A stretch of 64,000 nt of DNA from Polaribacter sp. L3A8 (GCF_009796785.1 NZ_CP047026.1:2958501-3022500), one strand, 5' to 3'. Numbered from the stretch's first letter, positions 17,131 through 27,203 are shown. Made by a program: numbers and translations. Notes: generated from the letters alone by a model not told the origin.

Positions 17131-18747
17131 ATGGAATTTTTTTCAGAATTACTCACCAAAGATTACTTTGTGTTATTTCTAGTTATTGGCTTAGGAATTA
17201 CCCTTGGAAATATTCGAGTAAAAGGGATTAATTTTGATACTTCGGCAGTTATTTTTGTAGCCATTTTTTTCGGGTACTTATATAACTTATATGGTATTAC
17301 TTTTAATATTCCTTCTATCATACAAAGTGTGGGGTTGGTTTTATTTATTTACACCATAGGTATGCAAGCAGGCCCTTCTTTTTTCAGTTCTTTTAAAGAA
17401 CAAGGAACAAAATTGATTACACTGGCAGGAATTACAGTATTAACAGGTGGAATTACAGCTGTCTCTATTTCTTATATTTATGATGTAGATATGAATATGA
17501 TGAGTGGTTTGTTAACAGGTGCATTAACCTCTACACCTGGTTTGGCTGCTTCTATAGAGGCTTCTCAATCTCCTTTAGCATCAATTGGTTATGGTATTGC
17601 GTATCCTTTTGGGGTTTTAGGCGTTATTTTATTTGTAAAACTAGGCCCCTCTTTATTTAGAGTTAACATTAAAAAAGAAGAAAAAGATTTTGAAGAAAAA
17701 TCAAACTCTAATACTCCAATGGTAATTAATAAAAACTTAATTATCTCTAATGAAAACGTTAACGGAAAAACTATTAAAGAGTTAAGAATACGTTTTATGA
17801 CCAAAGCGAATATTTCTCGTATCATGAAACCGAATCAACTACCTATTTGCCCTACAAAAGACACAATCTTAGAAACTGGAGATATTATTAAAGCGGTAGG
17901 TACAGTAAATGCATTAGAAAGAATAGAAGTTTTATTAGGTAAAGTTACCGATATAGAAATTCCACGTAGTGGAACTTACGAGGTAAAATGGTATGTTGTA
18001 AGTAATGATGCTGTGGTAAATAAAAGCATTAGAGAACTCAATTTGTTAGAAAACTATTCTGCAACAATTACACGTATTAGAAGAGCAAGTATCGATTTAG
18101 CACCGCACCCAACAACTAAAATAAAATTTGGAGATAAAATTTTAGTTTCTTGCTCTATAGGAAACGTTTCTGCTGTTACACAACTCTTTGGAAATAGTTT
18201 AAAAAGAATTGGGCAAACGAGTTTTTTACCAGTTGCACTTGGTATTGTTATTGGTATTCTTGTTGGTGCAATCGCAATTCCTTTGGGAGGGATCAGTTTA
18301 AAACTAGGTCTTACAGGAGGTGTGCTTTTAGCTTCTATTTTTTTAAGTTGGAAAGGAAAAGTTGGGCCTGTAATTTGGAATTTATCTGGGCCTGCAAATC
18401 AAATACTACGTCAGTTTGGGTTATTATTATTCTTAACACCTGTTGGTCTTAATGCAGGACAGAGTTTAATTTCTGCCATTGAAAAACATGGTTTTATTTT
18501 ATTTTTGTATGGAGCGCTTATTACTTTAGTTCCAATGATTACAACGGTTCTTGTTGGACGCTTCTTACTAAAAATTAATTTTTTATCTATTTTAGGAGCA
18601 TTAACCGGAGGGATGACTTCAACTCCAGGTTTAAGTGCAACAGATTCTATGACAGAATCAGAAGCACCACAAGTTGCTTATGCAGCAGTTTATCCTTTTT
18701 CTTTAGTACTTATTATTATAGTAGCAGAAGTGATGGCGATGTTATAA
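17131..18747 (+). CDS. AspT/YidE-type transporter with two RCK_C domains
   Basis: A 538-aa inner-membrane protein of the AspT (AAE, aspartate:alanine exchanger) family. Two membrane halves (residues about 8-175 and 370-538) carry the repeated GALTSTPGLAA and GGMTSTPGLSATD motifs. Between them are two RCK_C (TrkA-C) domains at about residues 195-275 and 280-355. The family exchanges dicarboxylic amino acids or is uncharacterised (YidE, YbjL). A gene for another RCK_C-bearing transporter starts 46 bp downstream, so the two are probably one operon. The substrate is not known. Confidence 0.85.
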   Translation: MEFFSELLTKDYFVLFLVIGLGITLGNIRVKGINFDTSAVIFVAIFFGYLYNLYGITFNIPSIIQSVGLVLFIYTIGMQAGPSFFSSFKEQGTKLITLAGITVLTGGITAVSISYIYDVDMNMMSGLLTGALTSTPGLAASIEASQSPLASIGYGIAYPFGVLGVILFVKLGPSLFRVNIKKEEKDFEEKSNSNTPMVINKNLIISNENVNGKTIKELRIRFMTKANISRIMKPNQLPICPTKDTILETGDIIKAVGTVNALERIEVLLGKVTDIEIPRSGTYEVKWYVVSNDAVVNKSIRELNLLENYSATITRIRRASIDLAPHPTTKIKFGDKILVSCSIGNVSAVTQLFGNSLKRIGQTSFLPVALGIVIGILVGAIAIPLGGISLKLGLTGGVLLASIFLSWKGKVGPVIWNLSGPANQILRQFGLLLFLTPVGLNAGQSLISAIEKHGFILFLYGALITLVPMITTVLVGRFLLKINFLSILGALTGGMTSTPGLSATDSMTESEAPQVAYAAVYPFSLVLIIIVAEVMAML

Positions 18748-18793
18748 TATATTTTTTATTCAATTTACACTAGAAGTTATAAATACTCAAACT

Positions 18794-20656
18794 ATGACAA
18801 CTACATTTATTATTTTAGCAATAACAATTGTTCTTTTTGTATCAGGAAAAATTAGACCAGATATTGTAGCAATCACTAGTATGATGGCGCTAAGTATGAC
18901 AGGGATCTTAACTGTTAACGAAACTTTTTCTGGATTTAGTAATTCGAGTATTATTTTAATTGCAGGTCTTTTTATTGTTGGAGAAGCAATGAGTAGAACC
19001 GGATTAACTTCTTGGTTGGGTAATAAAATTATTGTGCTATCAAAAAATAATTCAAATAAACTATTAGTCTTAATTATTATTGGTTCGGCTATTCTGTCTG
19101 CCTTTATGAGTAACACGGGTACAGTTGCATCTTTAATGCCTGTTATAATTGCTGCTTCTTGGAGATTAAAAACTCCTGCTTCAAAAATGTTAATTCCTTT
19201 ATCGTTTGCAGCTGCTACCGGAGGTTTGTTAACGTTAACAGGTACGCCAACAAATATTGTTACAAACCAAGCAATGATAGATGCTGGAATTCCTGAATTT
19301 GGTTTTTTCGAATTTGCATACATAGGGGTTCCTTTGTTACTGTTAACGGTAATTTATATGCGTTATTTGGGAACAAAATTACTACCAAGTAATAAGTCTA
19401 GAAGAGTAGAAGATATTGATGAATCAATACAAAGTATAGAAGATTCCTATCAATTATTTCAAGGGTTTTGGAGGGTAAGGATTAGACCTAATTCTTCAGC
19501 TGTTGGTAAAACGATGAAAGAATTAAAGTTAGGATCCTTAATGGGAGTAACTATTATAAAAATGATTTCTAAAGAAGATATTACAACTTCTTTTCTTAAA
19601 AAGGTAGGTTTCAAAAAAAGTGATTTGGATGAATTTCCAGATTTAAATAGACAAATGAATGTTGGAGATGAGCTCATTGTTAATTGTAGTGAAAATCGTA
19701 TTCATAGATTTATTGATAAGTATAATGTAGCTGCAACTAAATTGGCAGATGTTGATGGTGAATTTATCAAACAGAATGTACTTTCGGATGAGATTGGGAT
19801 GTGTGAGTTGATTATTGCTCCAAAATCTAGCTATAAAGGGAGGCATATTAATACCGGTAGATTCGGAAAAAAATACAATTTGCAAGTTATTGCAGTAAGT
19901 AGATATAATAAAAGAATTAGAGGTAGAGAATTTGATTTGAGAGAAGGCGATGTTATTTTGGTTCGTGCTAAATGGGAAGACATTAAAGCGATTCAAGAAG
20001 AAAGTAGAGATTTCTTAATTATTGGTTCTCCAGAAGAGTTGTCTAAAGAAGTTGGTACCATAACAAGAAAAGGTATTATCTCCATTTTGGCAATGGTATT
20101 TATGGTGTGCATGTTTATTTGGGGGCCTTATTCGTCATCAATTACAGTAATGTTAACCGCATTTATTATGATTGCTGCAGGTTGTATTAATATGAATCAA
20201 TCTTATAGATCTATCAATTGGAATGTGATTATTATAATGGCAGGTATGATACCGATGGGGGTTGCACTTCAAAAAACAGGAGGCGCAAAATTTATTGCAG
20301 ATTCTATGATTTTATTAGTAGGAGAAAAACATCCCACTTATTTCTTAGCAGGTATCTTCTTAATTACTTCTTTTTTAAGTCAGGTAATGAGTAATACTGC
20401 AACGGCAATTTTAATGGCACCAATTGTTTTGGTAGCGTCTTTAGAGTTGGGGTATTCTCCGCATCCATTTATGATGGCATTAGCAGTAAGTGCATCTACG
20501 GCTTTTTTAACGCCTTTTGGTACACCTACAAATACAATGGTAATGAATGCAGGTAATTATAAGTTTACAGATTATTTAAAAAGTGGTGCTATTTTACTTC
20601 TAATGTTTTTTATAGTAAGCATTGTATTGATCCCTATAATTTGGCCATATAGTTAA
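18794..20656 (+). CDS. SLC13/DASS-family permease with two RCK_C domains
   Basis: A 620-aa permease of the divalent anion:sodium symporter class. Family features are the duplicated hairpin signatures MSNTGTVASLMPVI and LTLTGTPTNIVTNQ in the first half, and VMSNTATAILMAPI and LTPFGTPTNTMVM in the second. Two RCK_C domains occupy the central loop (residues about 215-300 and 315-400). Candidate substrates are sulfate, C4-dicarboxylates or other anions. The RCK_C domains in this and the preceding transporter suggest shared control by a cytosolic ligand. Confidence 0.88.
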   Translation: MTTTFIILAITIVLFVSGKIRPDIVAITSMMALSMTGILTVNETFSGFSNSSIILIAGLFIVGEAMSRTGLTSWLGNKIIVLSKNNSNKLLVLIIIGSAILSAFMSNTGTVASLMPVIIAASWRLKTPASKMLIPLSFAAATGGLLTLTGTPTNIVTNQAMIDAGIPEFGFFEFAYIGVPLLLLTVIYMRYLGTKLLPSNKSRRVEDIDESIQSIEDSYQLFQGFWRVRIRPNSSAVGKTMKELKLGSLMGVTIIKMISKEDITTSFLKKVGFKKSDLDEFPDLNRQMNVGDELIVNCSENRIHRFIDKYNVAATKLADVDGEFIKQNVLSDEIGMCELIIAPKSSYKGRHINTGRFGKKYNLQVIAVSRYNKRIRGREFDLREGDVILVRAKWEDIKAIQEESRDFLIIGSPEELSKEVGTITRKGIISILAMVFMVCMFIWGPYSSSITVMLTAFIMIAAGCINMNQSYRSINWNVIIIMAGMIPMGVALQKTGGAKFIADSMILLVGEKHPTYFLAGIFLITSFLSQVMSNTATAILMAPIVLVASLELGYSPHPFMMALAVSASTAFLTPFGTPTNTMVMNAGNYKFTDYLKSGAILLLMFFIVSIVLIPIIWPYS

Positions 20657-20848
20657 AGTGGGTTAAAATAGATTCTTTTTTTGGTTAACCAGTTTTGTGA
20701 AAGATGAAATTTTTTATATTTTTTAAATAAATTTAGACACATAAATAACTGATTTTAAGTTGTTTAAAATATGTTTATTTTCTTTATTAAAACGATTCTA
20801 AATAATTAAAAAACCCCTGTTTTATTTCAATAAAGAATATGTAAATAG

Positions 20849-20856
20849 TACATTTG
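20849..20856 (+). promoter_or_regulatory. Candidate sdh promoter -7 element
   Basis: TACATTTG matches the Bacteroidota -7 consensus and lies 37 nt before the sdhC ATG. No convincing -33 TTTG was identified. Confidence 0.45.
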
Positions 20857-20893
20857 TAAAACAACAATTATAACTTAATTATACATTTATACA

Positions 20894-21559
20894 ATGAGCG
20901 GATTTTTCAAATCTTCAGTTGGAAGAAAGATAGCCATGGCGCTTTCTGCATTCTTCCTCATGTTTTTTCTAATAATGCATATATCAGTAAATTTACTTTC
21001 ACTTTTTAGTGAAGATGCATTTAATACAGCTTCTCACTTTATGGGGACAAACCCTATAGTACAGTTTGCTTTGCAGCCGGTATTAATTATTGGTGTTGTT
21101 TTTCATTTTGTAATGGGTTTTATTTTAGAGTTAAAAAACAAAAAAGCAAACGGAGTTGCTTATGCTAAAAATAATGGAGCTGCTAATTCATCTTGGATGA
21201 GTAGAAACATGATTTACAGTGGAATTGCAATTTTAGCTTTTATTGTTTTACACTTTATCGATTTCTGGTTTCCAGAAATTAACCATAAATATATTGCTGC
21301 TTTACCAGAAGATCCAACAAGATATTTTCATGAATTACAAGAGAAGTTTGTAAACCCTATTAGAGTTATTGCTTATGTAGTTGCATTTGTTTTCTTAGGA
21401 TTGCATTTAGCACATGGTTTTGCATCTGCTTTTCAATCGATGGGAGTTACCGCAGGAAGAAAAAAAGCATTACAAAATTTTGGTAAAATATATTCAATAG
21501 TTATTCCTTTAGGATTTATAATTATTGCATTATTTCATCATTTATTTAATAACCATTAA
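20894..21559 (+). CDS. sdhC: Succinate dehydrogenase cytochrome b subunit
   Basis: A membrane-anchor subunit of complex II, 221 aa, of the single-subunit b558 type found in Bacteroidota and Bacillus. It has about five membrane helices and several His residues suited to haem ligation (LIMHISVN, GVVFHFVMGF, IVLHFIDFWF, LGLHLAHGF). It starts the sdhC-sdhA-sdhB operon, which is the first enzyme complex shared by the citric acid cycle and respiratory chain and reduces menaquinone. The next gene begins 12 bp later. Confidence 0.95.
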   Translation: MSGFFKSSVGRKIAMALSAFFLMFFLIMHISVNLLSLFSEDAFNTASHFMGTNPIVQFALQPVLIIGVVFHFVMGFILELKNKKANGVAYAKNNGAANSSWMSRNMIYSGIAILAFIVLHFIDFWFPEINHKYIAALPEDPTRYFHELQEKFVNPIRVIAYVVAFVFLGLHLAHGFASAFQSMGVTAGRKKALQNFGKIYSIVIPLGFIIIALFHHLFNNH

Positions 21560-21571
21560 TTTTAAATAACA

Positions 21572-23584
21572 ATGGCTTTAGATTCAAAAGTACCAAAAGG
21601 TCCAATTAAAGATAAATGGACAGATTATAAAAATAAAATAGACTTGGTAAACCCTGCAAACAAACGTAATATAGACGTTATTGTTGTAGGTACAGGATTA
21701 GCAGGTGGTTCTGCCGCAGCAACATTAGCAGAGTTAGGCTATAATGTTAAAGCATTTGCTTACCAAGATTCTCCAAGAAGAGCGCATTCTATTGCTGCAC
21801 AAGGAGGAATTAACGCTGCAAAAAATTACCAAGGAGATGGAGATTCTACTTACAGATTATTTTACGATACTGTAAAAGGTGGAGATTACCGTTCTCGTGA
21901 AGCAAACGTATATCGTTTAGCTGAAGTTTCTGCAAATATTATTGATCAATGTGTAGCACAAGGAGTTCCTTTTGCACGTGATTATGGTGGTTTGTTAGAC
22001 AATCGTTCTTTTGGTGGAGTTTTAGTTTCTAGAACTTTTTATGCAAAAGGACAAACGGGGCAACAATTATTATTGGGAGCGTATTCTGCAATGAATAGAC
22101 AAATTGCTCGTGGTAAAATAGAGATGTTTAACAGACATGAAATGTTAGACGTTGTTATTGTTGATGGAAAAGCAAGAGGAATTATTGCAAGAAATTTAAT
22201 TACAGGAGAAATTGAGCGTCATTCTGCACATGCTGTTGTAATTGGTTCTGGAGGTTACGGAAATGTATATTTCTTATCTACAAACGCAATGGGTTCTAAT
22301 GCAACTGCAGCTTGGAAAATACACAAGAAAGGAGCTTATTTTGCAAATCCTTGTTATACGCAAATTCACCCAACATGTATTCCTCGTTCTGGAGATTATC
22401 AGTCTAAATTAACATTGATGTCTGAGTCTTTACGTAATGATGGACGTATTTGGGTTCCTAAAAACATGGAAGATGTTTTAGCAATTAGAGAAGGAAAGAA
22501 ATCACCTAATGATTTAACAGAAGATCAAAGAGATTACTATTTAGAAAGACGTTACCCTGCATTTGGTAACTTAGTACCGCGTGATGTTGCATCTAGAGCA
22601 GCAAAAGAACGTTGTGATGCTGGTTACGGAGTAAATGCAACAGGAGAAGCTGTGTATTTAGATTTTGCATCTGCTTTTACACGTTACGGAAAAGAGCAAG
22701 CAAAAATTCATAATATAGAAAATGCATCACCTGCAAAAATAAAAGAATTAGGACAAGAGATTGTTAGAGCAAAATATGGAAACTTATTTCAGATGTATGA
22801 GAAAATCATAGATCAAAACCCGTATGAAACTCCAATGATGATTTATCCAGCGGTACACTATACAATGGGTGGTGTTTGGGTAGATTATAACTTAATGACA
22901 ACTATTCCTGGATGTTACTGTATTGGAGAAGCAAATTTCTCTGACCACGGAGCAAACAGATTAGGAGCTTCTGCATTAATGCAAGGTTTGGCAGATGGTT
23001 ATTTTGTACTACCTTATACTATTGGAGATTATTTATCTGCTGATATTAGAACAGGAAAAATATCTACTGAAACTGCAGAATTTGACGCAGCAGAAAAAGA
23101 AGTTACAGAAAGAATCAATCATTTTATTGAAAATAAAGGAACAAAATCTGTAGACTATTTCCATAAGAAATTAGGAAAAGTAATGTGGGACAAGGCAGGT
23201 ATGTCTAGAAACGCAAAAGGATTACAAGAAGCAATGGTAGAAATTAAAGCCATTCGTGAAGAATTCTGGAAAGAAGTTTCTGTACCAGGATCTGCAAGTG
23301 AAATGAACCCAGAATTAGAAAAAGCAGGTAGAGTTGCAGATTTCTTAGAGTTAGGTGAGTTATTTGCTAAAGATGCCTTAATGAGAGCAGAATCTTGTGG
23401 AGGTCACTTTAGAGAAGAATCTGCAGAATTAGATGGCCCTCAAAAAGGAGAAGCAAAACGTAACGATGTAGATTTCGCTTTTGCAGCTGCTTGGGAATAT
23501 AAAGGAGAACCTGCAGATGCAGTTTTACACAAAGAAGAATTAGAGTTTAACGATATTGAATTGAAACAACGTTCATACAAATAA
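21572..23584 (+). CDS. sdhA: Succinate dehydrogenase flavoprotein subunit
   Basis: The catalytic FAD subunit of complex II, 670 aa. The dinucleotide fold is [17 protein letters not shown]. The histidine of [10 protein letters not shown] corresponds to the covalent FAD attachment site. Substrate-binding motifs include HPTCIPRSG, the active-site arginine region [12 protein letters not shown], and [10 protein letters not shown]. The C-terminal segment [10 protein letters not shown] is typical. It lies 12 bp after sdhC and 10 bp before sdhB. Confidence 0.97.
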   Translation: MALDSKVPKGPIKDKWTDYKNKIDLVNPANKRNIDVIVVGTGLAGGSAAATLAELGYNVKAFAYQDSPRRAHSIAAQGGINAAKNYQGDGDSTYRLFYDTVKGGDYRSREANVYRLAEVSANIIDQCVAQGVPFARDYGGLLDNRSFGGVLVSRTFYAKGQTGQQLLLGAYSAMNRQIARGKIEMFNRHEMLDVVIVDGKARGIIARNLITGEIERHSAHAVVIGSGGYGNVYFLSTNAMGSNATAAWKIHKKGAYFANPCYTQIHPTCIPRSGDYQSKLTLMSESLRNDGRIWVPKNMEDVLAIREGKKSPNDLTEDQRDYYLERRYPAFGNLVPRDVASRAAKERCDAGYGVNATGEAVYLDFASAFTRYGKEQAKIHNIENASPAKIKELGQEIVRAKYGNLFQMYEKIIDQNPYETPMMIYPAVHYTMGGVWVDYNLMTTIPGCYCIGEANFSDHGANRLGASALMQGLADGYFVLPYTIGDYLSADIRTGKISTETAEFDAAEKEVTERINHFIENKGTKSVDYFHKKLGKVMWDKAGMSRNAKGLQEAMVEIKAIREEFWKEVSVPGSASEMNPELEKAGRVADFLELGELFAKDALMRAESCGGHFREESAELDGPQKGEAKRNDVDFAFAAAWEYKGEPADAVLHKEELEFNDIELKQRSYK

Positions 23585-23594
23585 GAAAGACAAG

Positions 23595-24335
23595 ATGAAT
23601 TTAACACTTAAAATTTGGAGACAAAAAGACGCTGGTTCAAAGGGTCAAATGGTAGACTATAAAGTGAATGATATTTCAGAGCACATGTCTTTTTTAGAAA
23701 TGATGGATGTTTTGAATGAACAATTAGTAAACACAGGTGAAGAGCCAGTTGCTTTTGATCATGATTGTAGAGAAGGTATCTGTGGTGCTTGTTCTTTATA
23801 TATTAATGGAGAAGCTCACGGACCAGATAGAGGTGTTACTACATGTCAGTTGCACATGCGTATGTTTAAAGATGGCGATACTATTACCATAGAGCCATTT
23901 AGAGCATCAGCATTTCCTGTAATAAAAGATTTAGTAGTAGACAGAATGGCTTTTGAGCGTATACAACAATCGGGTGGTTACATTTCTGTAAACACATCTG
24001 GTAATACGCAAGATGCAAACTCATTGCCAATTTCTAAACACGCAGCAGATGACGCTATGGATGCAGCAACTTGTATTGGTTGTGGTGCTTGTGTGGCTAC
24101 TTGTAAAAACTCTTCTGCAATGTTATTTGTTGGTGCAAAAGTATCTCAGTATGCTTTATTACCACAAGGACAGGTAGAGGCTGCAGATCGTGTAAAAAAC
24201 ATGGTTGCACAAATGGATTTAGAAGGTTTTGGTAACTGTACAAATACAGGTGCTTGTGAGGTAGAATGTCCTAAAGGAATCTCTTTAGACAACATTGCAA
24301 GAATGAATAGAGAATTGATGAAGGCTAATTTATAA
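23595..24335 (+). CDS. sdhB: Succinate dehydrogenase iron-sulfur subunit
   Basis: The electron-transfer subunit of complex II, 246 aa. The plant-type [2Fe-2S] cluster ligands are in [15 protein letters not shown] with a fourth Cys in TTCQ. The C-terminal ferredoxin domain has [17 protein letters not shown] and [14 protein letters not shown] for the [4Fe-4S] and [3Fe-4S] clusters. It ends the sdh operon, and a bidirectional terminator follows about 100 bp later. Confidence 0.97.
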   Translation: MNLTLKIWRQKDAGSKGQMVDYKVNDISEHMSFLEMMDVLNEQLVNTGEEPVAFDHDCREGICGACSLYINGEAHGPDRGVTTCQLHMRMFKDGDTITIEPFRASAFPVIKDLVVDRMAFERIQQSGGYISVNTSGNTQDANSLPISKHAADDAMDAATCIGCGACVATCKNSSAMLFVGAKVSQYALLPQGQVEAADRVKNMVAQMDLEGFGNCTNTGACEVECPKGISLDNIARMNRELMKANL

Positions 24336-24337
24336 TT

Positions 24338-24415
24338 TGTCATTGCGAACGATAGTGAAGCAATCTGTTTAATAATAAGAATGAATTGTCATTGCGAGTT
24401 TTTACGAAGCAATCT
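24338..24415. repeat. Two direct copies of the TGTCATTGCGA repeat
   Basis: Copy 1 (24338-24366) and copy 2 (24387-24415) both run from TGTCATTGCGA to GAAGCAATCT. They lie directly after sdhB and before its terminator. They are related to the element at 6873-6940. Confidence 0.75.
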
Positions 24416-24435
24416 TAAAGTAAATTAATAAATAT

Positions 24436-24469
24436 AAAAACCCAAAACTAAACATAGTTTTGGGTTTTT
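24436..24469. terminator. Bidirectional terminator between sdhB and the HTH gene
   Basis: A perfect 14-bp stem (AAAAACCCAAAACT and its complement) with a 6-nt loop. Its A and T ends give a T-tract on either strand. It serves sdhB on the plus strand and the convergent HTH gene on the minus strand. Confidence 0.9.
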
Positions 24470-24491
24470 ACTTTTAGTTTGTAATCTACAA

Positions 24492-24746
24492 TTAGTCTTT
24501 ATAATCTTTAAAAAACTCCTTTGGCGAAATAGCTAGTTTATTTAAAATAAGTAATAAGCGTTCTGTATCTAGCTTTGTGTGTCCTTTAATAACTTTAAAA
24601 TAACCATTTTCTGTTATCCCTAAATGAAGTGCCATATCATAACGGCTTATACCAACTTGTTTTCTTTTTTCTTCTAAATTGTTTAATATACTTTTACAAG
24701 TATCTTTTATTTTTTCTCTTTCTCTTTCTCTTTCTCTTTCTCTCAT
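24492..24746 (-). CDS. Small XRE-type helix-turn-helix protein with an N-terminal RE repeat
   Basis: An 84-aa protein. Residues about 32-80 form a Cro/C1-type HTH (VGISRYDMALHLGITENGYFK, then KLAISPKEFF). The first eleven residues are M followed by five Arg-Glu pairs, encoded by five perfect copies of a hexanucleotide. It is therefore unclear whether translation begins at the ATG beside the repeat or further in, but no other ATG precedes the HTH. The gene is isolated, with a long structured upstream region and the sdh terminator downstream. The partner and targets are unknown; it may be an orphan antitoxin-like regulator. Confidence 0.65.
   Translation of the reverse strand: MREREREREREKIKDTCKSILNNLEEKRKQVGISRYDMALHLGITENGYFKVIKGHTKLDTERLLLILNKLAISPKEFFKDYKD
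24713..24742. repeat. Hexanucleotide microsatellite, five copies of TTTCTC
   Basis: Five perfect tandem copies of TTTCTC (GAGAAA on the coding strand), immediately after the start codon of the HTH gene. Gain or loss of units changes the number of Arg-Glu pairs without shifting the frame. Confidence 0.9.
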
Positions 24747-25461
24747 TAATTTTTTCTTTTTCGATGTAAAAATAAGTAAAATTAGTATTTAAAATATTTC
24801 CATTTTGGCATACCTGAAAACAGTGAGGTTCTTATACCCTATAATTGGGTATGCTATAATGGAAAGTGATTTTTTAGGTTTTTAAAAATTTCTTTTCCAT
24901 CTTTGACAAGAGAAAAATGCTGTGAAAAAGAAAAATTTCTCCACTATAAAATCATTCAAAATAAGAATGATAAAATCATCTATATCTAAATACCATTTTA
25001 AAATTAGTCTTTTTTGTTGATCCAGAAAGTTTATAATTTTTAAAAAAAAACCTCCGCTTGCGGAATTAAGAAGTATAAAATGAAACGATTGTCATTTCGA
25101 CGCTAGGAGAAATCACATAATGTTTGATAGGTTTTGCGTTACGACTGTTATGCGACTTTTCAATACTTCGAAGTGACAATTTTGTGGTTTATTTTCATAC
25201 AGTTTTGTCATTCCGACGATAGGAGAAATCACATAATGCATTTTAAGTTTTGCGTTATCACTGTTATGCGACTTCTCAATACTTCGAAGTGACAATTTTT
25301 GTGGTTTATTTTCATGCAGTTTGTTATTTCTACGATAGGAGAAATCGCATACTATTTTTAAGTATTGTTGCGTTATCACTACTGTTCTGTAACTTCCCAA
25401 TACTTCGAAGTAACAATTTTTGGAGATTCTTTTTATAATACATACCTTTTAAGAAAAAAGG
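24747..25461. other. Non-coding region of about 700 bp upstream of the HTH gene
   Basis: Contains an imperfect 19-bp inverted repeat (24797-24815 with 24847-24865), a nested perfect hairpin ATACCC/GGGTAT (24834-24852), and the first three units of the palindromic array (25090-25415). Short open frames over the array on both strands are made of repeat sequence and are not credible genes. Nothing recognisable lies in 24870-25089. Confidence 0.6.
25090..25415. repeat. Tandem array of three palindromic repeat units, 116-bp period
   Basis: Units begin at 25090, 25206 and 25322 (exactly 116 bp apart) and end at 25178, 25294 and 25415. Each opens with TGTCATTTCGACG or a close variant, contains AGGAGAAATC, and closes with CTTCGAAGTGACA or a variant. 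Spacers of 27 bp carry GTGGTTTATTTTCAT and CAGTTT. The units belong to the family at 8181-8270. A fourth unit lies at 25804-25891, beyond the GIY-YIG gene. Confidence 0.85.
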
Positions 25462-25779
25462 ATGCTAAACCCACAAAAAGGATTTCATAGTTATTATGTT
25501 TATATAATTACAAATAGTTACCGTTCCACATTTTATATTGGAGTAACAAATAACTTAAAAGAACGTTTGCAACAACATAAAACAAACATACTTGAAAAGA
25601 AGAAAACATTTGCAGCAAAATATAATATTGAGTTCTTAGTGTATTACGAAAAACATTCTTGGATTCAATTGGCTATTGCGAGGGAAAAAGAATTGAAAAA
25701 ATGGAGACGTGAGAAGAAACTAACACTTATAAAAGAAGTGAACCCTTCTTTTATTTTTTTGAATAATGAATTTGATTAA
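25462..25779 (+). CDS. GIY-YIG nuclease family protein
   Basis: A 105-aa single-domain protein of the UPF0213/YhbQ-like class. The catalytic core shows YYVYIITN (GIY equivalent), FYIGVTN (YIG equivalent) and the following Arg in NNLKERLQQHK. A Glu in AIAREKELKKWRREKK near residue 72 fits the metal-binding Glu. The gene sits exactly in a spacer of the palindromic array, between unit 3 and unit 4. Similar small GIY-YIG genes occur in many flavobacterial genomes beside such repeats (general knowledge, not searched). The role is unknown; it could be a passenger or driver of repeat spread. Confidence 0.85.
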   Translation: MLNPQKGFHSYYVYIITNSYRSTFYIGVTNNLKERLQQHKTNILEKKKTFAAKYNIEFLVYYEKHSWIQLAIAREKELKKWRREKKLTLIKEVNPSFIFLNNEFD

Positions 25780-25803
25780 TAATGTTTGGTTTTCATACAG
25801 TTT

Positions 25804-25891
25804 TGTCATTCCGACGATAGGAGAAATCGCATAGTGATATTCAGTTTTGTGTTATCACTGTTATGAGACTTCTCAATACTTTGAAGTGACA
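25804..25891. repeat. Fourth palindromic unit of the array
   Basis: TGTCATTCCGACG ... CTTTGAAGTGACA, 88 bp. It is preceded by TTTTCATACAGTTT, the same spacer text that precedes unit 2. The GIY-YIG gene therefore lies inside the array rather than beside it. Confidence 0.85.
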
Positions 25892-26006
25892 AGTAGTATG
25901 TATTAATAAGAATTGTTATGTTTTCTATTGGATAGAAGTCATAGAATTTATAAATTCGACACTATCCTAAAAACTGTGTAAGTTCAAAAAATCAGGGTTA
26001 ACTTAT

Positions 26007-27203
26007 TTATAGTTTAATCCTGTTTTCAAATATAGCTAAAAATTGGTTTAGAATAATTCCCCAATTTCTAATTGGCATTTTCCATTTTTTAGTGCTTTCT
26101 CTTACTGCTAAATATACAGATTTCATCACTGCATCATCAGTTGGAAAAGAGAGTTTATTTTTGGTGTATTTTCTAATTTTTCCGTTTAGATTTTCTATTA
26201 AATTTGTGGTATAAATAATAGTTCTAATTTCCACTGGAAAATCAAAGAATATGGTAAGTTCATCCCAGTTATTCTCCCAACTTCTAATGGCGTAAGAATA
26301 TTTAGATTCCCATTTGGTTTTAAAGTCTTTTAAGGCAGCTCTTGCAGCTTCTTTTGTTGGAGCTGTATAGATTTGTTTCATATCTTTTGTAAAGGCTTTT
26401 TTATCTTTCCAAACAACATAGCGACAAGAGTTTCTAATTTGATGAACTACACAAATTTGAGTAGTTGAATTCGGGAAAATGGTTTTTATAGTGTCTGTAA
26501 AACCGTTTAAATTATCGGTTGCAGTAATCAGTATATCTTGAGTTCCTCTGGCTTTTATATCAGTTAAAACACTCATCCAGAAAGCAGAAGATTCATTTTT
26601 ACCCAACCACAAACCTAAAACTTCTTTTTTGCCATCTGTTCTAAGCCCAACAGCAATGTAAATGGTTTTGTTAATTGCTTTAGAGTTTTCTCGTACTTTA
26701 AAAACAATTCCATCCATCCAAACAATTAAATAAGTAGTCTCTAATGGTCTATTTTTCCAAGCGATAACATCAGTGGTGATAGCGTCAGTTATTCTTGAAA
26801 TTGTGGAAGTAGATACATTAAAATTATAGAGTTCTCGGATTTGTTCTTCGATATCAATATTGCTCATCCCTTTGGCATACAATGAGATAATAACATTTTC
26901 GACACCATCCGCAGTACTTTGTCTTTTCTTTATAATCATTGGATTAAAAGAACTATTACGATCTCTTGGCACTTGTATTTCTGTCTCCCCTAAAGTAGTT
27001 TTTAGCTTCTTTTTAGTGTAGCCATTTCGTAAGTTATTTGCTTTACTTTTTTGATGTTTATCATAATCTAAATAAGCATCGAGTTCGCCTTCTAAAATCT
27101 TTTCAACTCCTCGTTTGTGAAGTTGTTCGATGAAGCTGGTTAGCTCTGATCCGTTGTTAAATTGTTTTAAAAAATCATCGTTTAATAAATCTTCTGGTCT
27201 CAT
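26007..27203 (-). CDS. IS256-family (mutator-type) transposase
   Basis: A 398-aa DDE transposase, intact. The catalytic residues appear in [10 protein letters not shown] (first Asp), [10 protein letters not shown] (second Asp) and [18 protein letters not shown] (Glu). The C-H motif of the family is seen as [13 protein letters not shown]. The N-terminal part (residues 1-100) is the DNA-binding region. The full length and exact target duplications suggest recent, potentially active transposition. Confidence 0.97.
   Translation of the reverse strand: MRPEDLLNDDFLKQFNNGSELTSFIEQLHKRGVEKILEGELDAYLDYDKHQKSKANNLRNGYTKKKLKTTLGETEIQVPRDRNSSFNPMIIKKRQSTADGVENVIISLYAKGMSNIDIEEQIRELYNFNVSTSTISRITDAITTDVIAWKNRPLETTYLIVWMDGIVFKVRENSKAINKTIYIAVGLRTDGKKEVLGLWLGKNESSAFWMSVLTDIKARGTQDILITATDNLNGFTDTIKTIFPNSTTQICVVHQIRNSCRYVVWKDKKAFTKDMKQIYTAPTKEAARAALKDFKTKWESKYSYAIRSWENNWDELTIFFDFPVEIRTIIYTTNLIENLNGKIRKYTKNKLSFPTDDAVMKSVYLAVRESTKKWKMPIRNWGIILNQFLAIFENRIKL

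Noticed and set aside
18787-19323. Minus-strand frame of 178 codons over the start of the SLC13 permease
   Set aside because: Composition is that of an antisense shadow of membrane helices, and it has no promoter or recognisable family.
25113-25438. Open frames on both strands over the palindromic array
   Set aside because: They consist of repeat and spacer sequence, translate to internally repeated text, and have no family resemblance.
25090-25891. Regularly spaced repeats that might be a CRISPR array
   Set aside because: The repeated unit is about 90 bp and palindromic, the spacers are nearly identical rather than unique, and no cas genes are near.
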